In this document: positions 12,201 to 22,800 of the stretch, one piece after another | How the letters are laid out: each line of letters begins with the position of its first letter | Numbering within the stretch: position 1 is the first letter of the stretch | Source: Phoma sp. XZ068 | Taxonomy: Eukaryota; Ascomycota; Dothideomycetes; Pleosporales; Didymellaceae | Length of the DNA stretch: 64,000 bases | Assembly (NCBI GenBank): GCA_004835665.1 | Contig: RBKR01000008.1 | Span: forward strand, 806,001-870,000 | Direction: 5' to 3' | Notes under the pieces: generated by a model | What the model was told of the DNA's origin: nothing | Seen by the model: the letters and a program-made list of their open reading frames with translations, nothing else | Databases searched by the model: none | Translations under genes and position numbers: made by a program

Positions 12201-14090
12201 TTAATCGCGGGCTACTGACAGGCCAGCGAACAAACGGTCGCGGAGTTCGAAAACTCCGTCATTGGCGGGAATGGCGGGTGGACAGCCCTGGTTGAACACT
12301 GCCGGTGTCTTGCTCACTAGCCAAGCGCACGCTGCAAAACGACTGAGGGCCTTCGCGGGGCGGATGCGCTGTCGCCAGGGCGGAATGCTCTTCGAAGCAG
12401 GTACGGCGAACTCTAGCTCGCAACTGGTGGCTGCCGTTCGTGAGTGGACGGGCTGACAGGTCCCGAAATTATCGTTGGCTGCCTCCACCTCCAGGACCCA
12501 CCCTGACCTGAATTGCAGCAGAAGGAATATGGACGGCGATCAAACGCTTGACCAGTGCTTAACCAGCGCTGTGTCAGGGGAGCCTAATTTCGTGGTGTTG
12601 GTGCACGGTGAGCGGTCCCGCGCTCAACGGATGGTGGTGAGAGTAGGCAGCGGAGCCAGCACTAAGGGGACTGAGGGGGGTTTTGAGAGGTTACATCTAC
12701 GCAACGCCGTGGAGAAGGGTACGCGGTGGGCGGTCCGACTGCCTCCCCGGTCAGTCTCCGGCGTTGGGTGACCTGCCCCTTTTTTCTGGCTCAGTCTGCT
12801 GGCTGCTGCTGCGCGAGCGTGGTCGTGGCAGCAGCGACACGTCTGAGCAGCGTCAAGGCCAATACGCAGGGTGATGGGATTTTCAACAAGGGAATAACCA
12901 CATCCACGCCACCCGTTGCATAGCAGCGCAGCGGGAAGTTGCCATCTGGCCTAGCGCTCAGCGCTCAGTACCAAAGCGGCAGCATGGGATTCGAGTGCAA
13001 ACTAAGGCTGCATCGGGTATGCCTGACGACCCTGGCTTTTTCTCTTTTGCCGCCACAAAAAAGCCATCCCGCCTCCCAGCGGCGCTGATTCGCGCGGGCC
13101 CCAGCGATGATGCCGTAGTGCTGGCAGCTCGGCGCACCATCGGACCCTCTCACGGCTCCCAGCGCTGCCGGCCATTGGCAGAGGCCGCTACGACGTAGGG
13201 GCCTCTGAACAGCGGGAGGCTTGCGCTCCAAATCGGCCAAACAAACTCCAAAGGCGCGGGAGGAGCAAGACCGGGGGTTAAATTCACTGTCTGACTGTGA
13301 ACCCCACCCACCCTAAAAGCAGCCTCGAGCTAGCGTACTGCTGGACCCCTGCCCTCACCGACGTAGGTGCACTGGGATTTAGCCAACCTGCTGCGTCGTG
13401 TGCTTGGCTCCCAGCCTATGATGAATGTACTAGGATTGCGAAAGACAGAATTTAACTCCCCATTGATGCCCGCTGATCAGCACTCTTCATACCTCAAAGC
13501 TTCCCTTGGTTTTGCATCGTCTCTGACTACAACACGCACTACAGTCAATCAATTCCTCATACGTCCTTACGCCCAGCCCATCCTTTCTGCTTTGTCGCTG
13601 GCTTGCTGTCTTCAGCCTGAACGCGTTAGCGGCCGACCACACCTACACCCCCGCGACACGCAAGCTTACAGTCTCGCGGTCCGCCCCTGTGCCCGCTGGA
13701 CAGCGACCTTCTCCACACTGAGCACTTGAAACGCTCGAGCACCAGTCAGCTGTGTCCGCAGGGCCCAACCTCTAATCTCGCAACACCTCCGCTACGGCTC
13801 CTGCCTAGGACAGGGCCAACTGATCGACATACCGAGGGGTTTATCATTACTCGTCTCGGCGAACCACACCACACGTCTCCCCAGTGTCAGACTTGAATTC
13901 AAAAGGCTCGCAGATCCCATCACTACCTGCCACTGATCGTCTCTATCCCCACGTTTGCCGACCTTCGAACCACCGGTTTCAGCCTCTGGATTAACAAGAG
14001 TTGCATACGCTCCGTGTACCACTCTTCCTTTGTTCACCTGCTCCCTTTCACTCCCGTCTAGACCCTTATCACCTCTCCCTTATCTCCGCA
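9258..14090. promoter_or_regulatory. Long gene-poor region upstream of the FlbC-like gene
   Basis: No supported coding gene is seen in 4.8 kb. ORFs here overlap on opposite strands, have no family motifs and mostly use non-ATG starts. A 12-bp direct repeat (GAGCGGAAAGCA and variants, nearly three copies) lies at 11836-11870. From about 13400 to 14090 the plus strand becomes pyrimidine-rich, as is common in fungal core promoters and 5' leaders. The region most likely holds the kinase 3' end and an extended promoter or leader for the zinc-finger gene. Whether it hides a noncoding RNA or a leader intron cannot be told from sequence alone. Confidence 0.5.
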
Positions 14091-15274
14091 ATGGCTATGG
14101 CCGTCGACAACCGTCAACAGTCCCAGCTTGCTGGTATGGGTTACGATACTTTGCGTTACCCAGCAGCACCACACTTCACCAACCCGTGGGTGTCGGCACC
14201 TGGTGCTACACAGCAACTGTACTCGACCTCCCTCACCCCCAATGTATCGGCCGGACTTGAGCAGTCTCAGCCTCGCCCTACCAGCATTGCGATTCCGTAC
14301 CATGGCATCCCAGTGACGGCCGCTCCTCTCGGACAAGGTATTGCCCTCCCGGAAGGTCCATTCGCGACAGAAAACTTACTAGATGCGTCGCAAGATCTCA
14401 TGTCAAGGAGCTACACAGGCGGATATGCTACATCTGCTTCTCCAAACAACCAAACGTATGCACCCACTTCGGCTCCTTATTCTCAGGTGGAATATGCCAC
14501 ACAAGATCGGGTTCCCTACACATATCAGGATGCTGCCCGTCGCTCATCACACCCGTCAGTCCCCTCACTAGCGCTCTATGAATACTCCATGGACACACAG
14601 CGTCAACGCCAAAGTTCACTTGTTGACTTTAGCAGAATGAACGCGCCCCAGCAAGCTCCACGTAACAGCTTTAGCGATGCGCTCGATGCCAGTCGCGGTA
14701 TGGTGTCCTTGAGCCAGTCTGATATCACACCGCGGAATATCTACGGCACTCAAGGATCCAGCCGTAGCTCGACCGACTCATACGGCTTTCCCTCGACACA
14801 TTCGGCACACTCGTCGATCTCATCCGCCAGTTACGGTGCAAACGGTTACTACGCTGGTGAAGGCTCCGTCACAGATTACAGCTCTGCTTCCGAATCTGTC
14901 GACCTCACCAATTCGAGGACGCTACCCCGCCCTAGCGCCCTTTTGGGAGCATCCATGCCTCCCGCTCCCCAGTCGATGATGGGCCAGTTCAGCTCCAAAG
15001 TCTCGTCAAGTTCGCAGAAGAAGCACAAGTGCAAAATCTGCGACAAGCGTTTCACCCGTCCCAGCTCCCTCCAGACACACATGTACAGCCACACTGGCGA
15101 GAAGCGTATGTTGATCCAAAATTTGGGAATGAATTCCACTAACAAGCAACAGCATTTGCCTGCGAAGTTGAGGGTTGCGGCCGCCACTTCTCTGTTGTTT
15201 CCAACCTCAGGAGGCATCGCAAAGTACACAAGAACGACGGTGCCCAGGATCACCCTTCACCCGAGGACGCATGA
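14091..15274 (+). CDS. flbC: C2H2 zinc-finger transcription factor, FlbC-like
   Basis: Two exons, 14091-15105 and 15153-15274, split by a 47-bp intron (GTATGT ... CTAAC ... CAG), give 378 aa. Translation is taken from ATGGCTATGG at 14091, the first in-frame ATG after a pyrimidine-rich leader. About 310 residues of Ser/Tyr/Gln-rich low-complexity sequence precede two adjacent zinc fingers: C314-x2-C317-x12-H330-x3-H334 and C342-x4-C347-x12-H360-x3-H364. The intron lies in the TGEKP linker, so the second finger appears only after splicing. A short acidic tail ends 10 residues later. The length, C-terminal position and sequence of the finger pair (TRPSSLQTHMYSH, SVVSNLRRH) resemble FlbC, an Aspergillus factor that activates brlA and conidiation. 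Related two-finger factors share this pair, so orthology is probable, not certain. Confidence 0.8.
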
Positions 15275-17538
15275 AGTGCCGATCACTAAACGATCGACAC
15301 CTTTACTTGGACTTCACTTTCTCGTTGTCATGTATCTTTTCTTGATACCTTTATTTAAGATATCCACTGTCGCGTTTTTTCGCAGCACAGCGAGTTCTGG
15401 GTGGGATTAGACGTTTCTCTCGCTACACCACGATGTTTAGTACCTCCCGGCTACCTCACGTTACGAGGGGCCATGATGGCGTTCCCGGCGTTCGCATCGA
15501 TTACGAGTACCCCTTTCTGGGCGAGGCAACCTCCCCACCTGTATCAGTACGCTTTCTTTCCGGTGTTTGGTTTTGCTACTTGTCATCACATTTTCCGACC
15601 GTCTGTGGTCCATCCATAGAGCACGACCATCGTTATACCCTTACCTAATATTTTAGACTCTCTTTAGCAGAACTGCCGACCCAAGAGGGTTGGTATGTTT
15701 GCATGACGTTTTGTATAATAGCCACTTGGGGAAGTACAGTATTACCCGGAGGACCAGGGTGGTTGCACTTGTTTCAGACGAGCTTGCGGAATGCAACAAT
15801 CAAAGACAACACATATTCACTGTTTACCGCTTCTTACCTCCCCAGTGACGACAGTGCGACGCCATTGATTCGTTCGCGCTGTCATTTGACCCGTCGTTGA
15901 CTGGCGCAGCCGACCATAGAAAGCTTGACGAAAACATCCATGCTCCACACTGACGACAAGGTGGCTGCATTCACGCGCCTTGGCATACATCATCGAGCCG
16001 TTTACCCCTGCTAGCGTCCTGGACCCTTTTCCACAACGTCGCAGGACATCTCACTGCCTGACGTCGTAACTGGGGCCGCAGCGGCGGTAATGGCTGTTCA
16101 AAGCTGTGCTCCGCTGGAGTTTCCGGGCGATTACTCATGATTCGGCGGGCGGTTACAACGACGACTCGTTGGAGGGCCCAACACAACCCGTTTCACATGT
16201 TGTGGCCGCTTTCGCAGCACGATGAGGTCGGGAGTCCTTCTCAGTCTGTCGTATCCGGTGCATTTTGCCTTCGCTATCTCCCAATCATAATGCTGAATTG
16301 GCCGCGGTCACCGAAAGTCGGTCCGATGAGGCGTGAGATGAGATCGCATTGTGCCTGAGAGCTGTTGCCAAGTGCGCAGAAGATCTTCAAGGGACGCGAC
16401 GACGCGCATGACACGAAACACAAGGCTGTATCGCTGAATACCGAGTTACGAATACAGGGATCCACTGGGAATGCTCGCTTCGTTGAATGTCAACCACTCA
16501 TGTTGAAGTTATACGCTGCACATCGCCACTCCTTTTCATATCGCTACCAATGCCTTCCGGGACTGTGAAACCTTGCAGCACACAGCCGGCCACGCGGTCG
16601 TTCCACTGTTTACTCCGCCTTACAAAGTTGTCGATCGAATCTTCAAGGAGTTTGGAGTTGATCAAGCCTTGTTAGATCATGGTTGGCTATGGGCAAAGCC
16701 ACATGCTGCAATTTACCAGGATGCGTAAATTAGAGCCCGCAAACCCGTCTCAGATTTGATGAAGCGAAAGTTCATGCCTGATGGCGCCCTTTGCACCTTC
16801 TCGAAACGCGCCGGAAATATCTTTGACGGCCTTGCTTTGTTTCTTATGGGATACAGTAACATACTTGCCGCAGCGGCTCACGGCAAAGAGGCATTGTGTT
16901 CATGTGCGCTTGTGAAGTGCGGCTCTTGCGTCAACAACGGGCGCAACCTTAATAAATTTAGCACTTTATTAAACCTCTTAGCGACTATGATTGTTTACCA
17001 CAAGGTATTCACAATCCTTATAATCGACGATGGAGCAAAACCTCAGGGAGCGCTTGGATATCGGCGATCCATTATGCGCTACTGAGGCATGAACCCGTGT
17101 GCGCGACAAATCCCATGCTCGCCAACCATTCATGAGTAAGACGGCAATGCCAGATGGCCTCCGCGCTCCTCTCCGCTCCAAGGAGCAGGTCGCTGTAAGA
17201 GCTAATCTCCACAACGATGCAGAAGCGAGCACATGATTTTCCAACGGTGAACGTCACAGCAATGACCCACCTCGAATCGAGAAAGCTGCGACGCCGTCCC
17301 GCACCCCGCGATACAAGTGCATTTCAGAATCCGCCAACTGAGCACGCGCGCAATCTTCTCTGACAGAGTCTTCGAACCTTCCTATTCTGTTGAAAGGTCC
17401 TTTCCGCTCTCCACTCTGGTATCCATAGGACGCGCAATGCAAAGGCCTTCCAAATACCTCGTCGTATTCTTTGATTGCCATGGCGCATAGCATCACGATA
17501 TCGCGGGTATAGTATGATGTGGGTCCATGCTGCGTCCT
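15275..17538. other. Intergenic region between convergent genes
   Basis: This 2.3 kb stretch lies between the 3' ends of the FlbC-like gene and EAF6. It should contain both terminators. The first several hundred bases after 15274 are T-rich, with TTTATTTAAG near 15350, and may be 3' UTR. The remaining ORFs are short, overlap one another and show no motifs. No RNA gene or mobile element was recognised. Confidence 0.55.
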
Positions 17539-18200
17539 TCACTCTCTTCCATACGAAATCTTGTTCCTCTTTACCGACGGCCCATTGGTGTCGTCGTCGT
17601 CTCCTGCCTTCTTCTTCTTACTCCCTCCCCTCGCGCCGTTCGTTGTGGGCTGACTTGATTCGCGGGTGGGAAACGAGGAAATTGGTGTAGCTGCGTGTGA
17701 AGGCGTTGTTCCTGCCGAAGCTGGTGTTGAGGCCTCCTAAGGATGCATAGTCAGCACAAGCCCCGCAATACAGGCAGACTGTCAGCCTGCTGTAGCGTCA
17801 ACGCACCCTCAAGAAACTGGACGAGCTTCGACTGAATATCCTGTCTACATCGCTCACCTGCGCCTTGCGCCGTGTCGCCGTACCCGCTCCGCTTGTCGTT
17901 GTGGTGGTCGCCGCACCCTTGATGTAGTTGTCGAAGCCCTTTATGATGTTTCCGGCGCTGGTCTCTTCAAGGTATTGTGTCTCGACTCGTAGGATGTTAT
18001 CCTCAAGTTGTTGCTGCGTACAAAGTAAGCGCAACGTGTCAAACCGCGTTGTCCTTTGTACGCACCAGGTTGTTGTCCAGCACGCGCTTCTTCTGCAGTG
18101 ATTCGCGCAGGTCGCGTCGTAGTCGCTCGTAGTAGGGCATACCGCGCGAGGCGGCATCCGAAGCCGCGCTGGCGCTGCCTGGAGGCGCGTTCTCCGCCAT
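17539..18200 (-). CDS. EAF6: NuA4/histone acetyltransferase complex subunit Eaf6
   Basis: Three exons on the minus strand, 18066-18200, 17807-18013 and 17539-17736, give 179 aa. Introns of 52 bp (GTGCGT ... CGCAG) and 70 bp (GTGCGT ... CCTTAG) were placed by frame and homology. The product starts MAENAPPG. It has an N-terminal helix (YYERLRRDLRESLQKKR), then QQLEDNILRVETQYLEETSA and GNIIKGFDNYIKG, which is the conserved Eaf6 core. After a Thr-rich stretch comes VSDVDRIFSRSS, then a low-complexity segment and a basic/acidic tail (KKKKAGDDDD, KRNKISYGRE). Eaf6 is a small coiled-coil subunit of NuA4 and NuA3-type acetyltransferases. The gene is head-to-head with TFIIS across 429 bp. Every exon is short, so the gene is easy to miss. 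Confidence 0.9.
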
Positions 18201-18629
18201 TGTCGTGGGTTCTGATGTGCGAAATAAGGTACAAAGCGCGCAGGTGAAGCTGATTGATTGTTGTGGTCGCTGACGTCTCTCTACACGTCGTTGTTTCCTA
18301 AACGTTCTCGAATGTCAAGTGAACCCCAGGTTGCCTGTGCTAGCACTAGCGCCGCCAAGGCCGAGACCTTTCGCAGAGAGCAACTTCCCGCCTTGAAAGC
18401 CTTCACGCACCCAACCACATAACAAACTGCATCCACCCGCTGCCCGTCGTCGCGCACTCCACCCCACCTCGCCCGCGACACTCTCAACCCAAACGAGGGA
18501 CCGCCGGACCCGCACCGAACTCAGCTCTGCAACACGAATCACATCGCGTGCACGGTTCTAAAGCTTCAGCCTGAAGTCTCGAAACAGGAACCGCCACCTC
18601 AACGCCTTACAAGAGAAAACGAAACGAAC
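18201..18629. promoter_or_regulatory. Bidirectional promoter, EAF6 / TFIIS
   Basis: This 429-bp gap separates the start codons of two divergently transcribed genes for transcription and chromatin proteins. No strong TATA box is seen on either strand. The TFIIS-proximal half carries C-rich, pyrimidine-biased runs. A shared promoter is inferred from geometry only. Confidence 0.5.
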
Positions 18630-19595
18630 ATGGCCATGGATGCCAAGGAAATCGAACTGCGGGGAAAGGCTATTGGCAAAGCCATCCAAGAGAATGAGCC
18701 CAGCGCGTCAATCATTAAACTGCTGAACGACCTGAAAACCGGCGTCCATGCGACCGAGGATATCTTGCGATCCACCAGGATTGGTGTTACCATCAACCGC
18801 CTGCGCACACACAAGGACCCCGTCGTCCAGAAGCTTGCCACAGAATTAGTCTCCAAGTGGAGGGATGAGGTCAAGAAGCAGCCTAAGAAGGGCACCCCAG
18901 CAAAGGTTGCTTCGGCAACAAATGGAAGCGCCTCACCTGCGCCAGCTTCCTCAGCTGCAGCTTCACCTGCGCCTAGTCAAAGCAAGCAGAAGCACACTGT
19001 CGACCCTGCGAAGCGCAACCACAAGACGGACAAGGTCAAGTATGAGGTCACTGGAGACGAGGCACGAGACATGTCGGTGCGCCTCATGTACGACGGTTTG
19101 GCGCATATGAGCACTGAGCGTAAGTCAAGACATCTCAGTCACTGATAAACGTAAGCTAACGTAAGCACAGTGCCCGATACAATCCTCCCAATCGCAAGGA
19201 AAATCGAAGCCGCCGCTTACTCGAACGCCGGCAGCGTCAACGATGCCTACAAGGGGAAAATTCGCTCCCTCTTCCAGAACCTAAAGGCCAAGTCCAACCC
19301 CAACCTGCGAAAACGCATCCTCTCCGGCGAGGTCACACCGAAGGAGTTCGTAGTCATGACACACGACGAGATGAAGTCGGAGGAGCGCCGCGCAGAAGAC
19401 AAGAAGCTGGAGGAGGAGAACATGAACCAGGCCATGGTTGCGCAGGTCGAGAAGAGTATCTCCAGGGAGTTCCAGTGCGGAAAGTGCAAGCAGAAGATGG
19501 TCTCATACAGTCAGGCGCAGACTAGGAGTGCTGATGAACCTATGACAACGTTCTGCGAGTGCATGAACTGTGGAAACAGGTGGAAGTTCTCATAG
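18630..19595 (+). CDS. DST1: Transcription elongation factor TFIIS
   Basis: Two exons, 18630-19119 and 19171-19595, give 304 aa, close to yeast Dst1. The 51-bp intron starts GTAAGT and ends CACAG; it splits the codon of the Leu in STELPDTILP. Domains in order: an N-terminal helical LW/TFIIS N domain (about 1-80), an Ala/Ser/Pro-rich linker (about 90-125), the central RNA polymerase II-binding domain (about 130-245, with RKIEAAAY and FVVMTHDEMKSEE) and a C-terminal zinc ribbon (C266, C269 and a later CxxC). The ribbon contains QTRSADEP, whose Asp-Glu pair is inserted into the polymerase active site to stimulate transcript cleavage. The first ATG is used; another in-frame ATG lies six bases on. 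The intron contains two further GTAAGC sequences (19151 and 19161). Confidence 0.96.
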
Positions 19596-19858
19596 TCTGG
19601 CTACGATCCCAGGCCTCGGTCCACAGCGAGGTTTGGTTGTGAGGATTCGAAAAGTTTGCAGCAGGGCGTTCATGGGCATGGAGAGGCGCGTTCGATCTTG
19701 ATTGATTAAGACTATATTTCTTCAAGGGCAGTTGAGCAGCTGTGCTTTAGATGGAGAAGTGCAATTCAGCCTTCGTACATCCTTTAAAGACAGTCACATC
19801 ATGCAATGTGGCTTGGAATCAATACATTATTACCAACACGATCAGCACATGCGATCGA

Positions 19859-22800
19859 TCATACCATCTGTGCGGAATCGTTCCCAACTTCTTCTTCGCC
19901 CGCCACTTCATCCTCGTTCCTTGCCCTGAAACCGACCCACGGAATCCGACTCCGCAGTGCGAGACTGCTGCACACCACACTGAGGCTGCTGAGTGCCATA
20001 GCCAGTGACGCCCACACCGGGTCCAGCCTAATGTGCCTCTCACCGCTTTGCATACCATGATCGTCGACCTTGCTACCCGTCGTGAGTGGATACAGAACCC
20101 CAGCAGCAATCGGCATAGCGACAAGGTTGTAGACAGTGGCCCAGCCGAAGTTGAAATACACTCGCCGGAAAACGACGCGTGAAAGGTCAAGCAACGTGAG
20201 AATCGTGGTGAGCTGGCTGTTTATGAGGATGAACGAAGACGATGAAAGTGCAATATCTGAACCACTGCCAATAGCGATGCTGACGTCCGCCATACTGAGT
20301 GCAGGGGCGTCGTTGATGCCGTCTCCTACCATTGCGATGGTGGCACGCTCCTTCGTCTTTGCCTTGCGAAGCACGGATGGTAAGTGGAATAAAGTCGACC
20401 TTTGAGACTTTGTTAGCGTCTGTTGAAGATATTCTATCTTTTTGGCCTTTTGGTCTGGAAGTACACCGGCGATTATGTTTGAGATAGGAATGCCAACTTG
20501 AGCACCAACGGCGTTTGCTGTTGTAGGATTGTCGCCTGAAAGCATCCAAACGTCTATTCCCCTCCTCTTGAGGGCACTAATGACGCTGGATGCTTCGGGT
20601 CGAAGTGGATCAGATATCGAGAAGATACAGGTGAGCTGCCATGTATCTTGTGTAGAAGCTGAACATACGGCAGCCAGCGCTACAGACTCTCCACGAGCTT
20701 TCCAAAACTCTAGCGTAGCTAGTGTATCGGGAGGCATGGGGATGTCGTGATCGGCCATTAAACCTTCGTTCCCAACGAGTGCGGTGACATTGTCTCCGCC
20801 GACATTAAGTTTCCCTTTCAGCCCCTTCCCTGGGATTTCGTTTATGGAGACTATGGTCGGTATGGTGAGGACGTCTCTGTTGCAGAATGAGACCAAAGCT
20901 TGGGCAATGGGATGACCACTGTTCTCCTCTAAAGCTTTGATGATACCGTGAGTGAGCGATGGATCCTGCCCTTTGAGATTCTTGAAATCGGTAACTGCAG
21001 GACTGGCCCCCTGAGTCAGAGTGCCCGTCTTGTCGAAAACAATGCAATCAAGCGAACTGGCCTCCTGGAAAGCTTCGCCGCCACCGCGTACAATAATACC
21101 ATGTTTTGCTGCTAATCCGCCACCAATGAACAGAGCAGTTGGTGCTGCAAGACCGATCCCACAAGGGCATGCAATGACGATGACAGCTATAGCAAATCGC
21201 AAAGACCAAAGAGCCCAACCGCCAGCCTCGTCGTCCCGCCAATCGTTCGGTATTGCGCGTGCCGTACCAAGAACGAGCCAGATAATCCAAGTCACTATAG
21301 CAACTAGGGTGACAAATGGCACGAAATGCGCCGTGATGGTATCAGCCACCCTTTCGACAGGAGCTCTGTGGGTCTGTCCTTCTCGAACAGCGTTGATAAT
21401 TTGATCCAGCATCGAGGTCCCTAAGATTGTAGTGACTTTCATCCTGACTGGTGCTCCGTTGTTGATTGTCCCCGAGTATATGTAGTCGCCCACCTTCTTC
21501 TTTACAAGGCGAGACTCGCCAGTGAGACTTGACTCGTCAAAGCTGGCAATACCGTCTAAGATGATCCCATCGAACGGAGGCGAGGTGCCATGACGGACAC
21601 GGACAACGTCACCCACTTCGAGTAGGTCGGTTGATATCTTCACATCCCCGACAGCCGAATCGATCAGAACAGCCTCATTCGGTCGCAATGCACCAAGCGA
21701 AGTAACAGCATCTCCAGCCTTGGCTTTGCTGAGAGCCTCCAGCAAGCGACCGACGAGTAAAAACATCGTCAGGAAAACCACTGCATCGAAATATGAGTTC
21801 TCCATCGAACCAGATGACCTTTTAGCGGCGGCCAACGCTAGCTCCGCGATTGAAGCAAAGAAGGCAATTGTTGTACCCAGGGATATTAGCATGTTCATGC
21901 TTCCAAAACGCGTGAACCTTTGCCACATTGGCGTGCGACTGCCTGGTCGCCACATAACCCTTAGCTCCTTGAAGGTTCGCGTGTGGAACGATTTGGCCGA
22001 GTAGACGTATACGGGGATGGACAGGATGAATAACGCCCAGCTGAGCCGAGTGGAATTGCCAACTATGGGTTCCATGATATATCGACGGACATGGCTGTGG
22101 GCTGGAATCAAGCTCATGAAGACGATCCCAAGGATAAATGTTGGAATGGCCACAACAATGCAGACGATCAAGTGGCGTAGTGTCCGCGTTCGCTCTGCCC
22201 TATGCATGGCCTTCGCTCGTTCCTCAATCGTAGGTGGATGGTAAACTGATGGCCCAAAAGCCAGGTTGGTGCCTGTAATCGTGTCGAAGATTTGCCTGAT
22301 GGTGACATATGGAGGATCTGGGAGGTATTCGATCTGCAAGATTGGTGATACCATCGATAACGGTGGCTCTTTGATAACGATGCTTTCCCCATATCTGTCT
22401 CTGATATCTCGTGTGATGTTATCAGGACAATGATTACAAAACATCCCATCAATTTTGATCGATACTGCCCGGGTGGGAGTATCTTCGGTTATGGCGTCTG
22501 CTGCACTGACACTTTCAAGTGTGGCCATGTAGCCAGCATCTTCGAAGCTTTCCTTGATAGTCGGTAGATTCTCTTTTCCCTTGAAGATGACCGTGGCGTT
22601 ATTTCCAAGTAGGTTCACGTCCACTTTGTCCACCCAAACGTGTGGCTTTAATGAGTCGGTGACATGGCTGACACAAGAGCTACACGTCATCCCACCGATC
22701 GCATAAATGGCTCGCCATCTGTCTGACGGCTCCTTTTTTGGAGGAATAGGTGCCAGGGCCGCACTTGAGACCTCCTCAACCTTTTCCACGCTGGCCTCAA

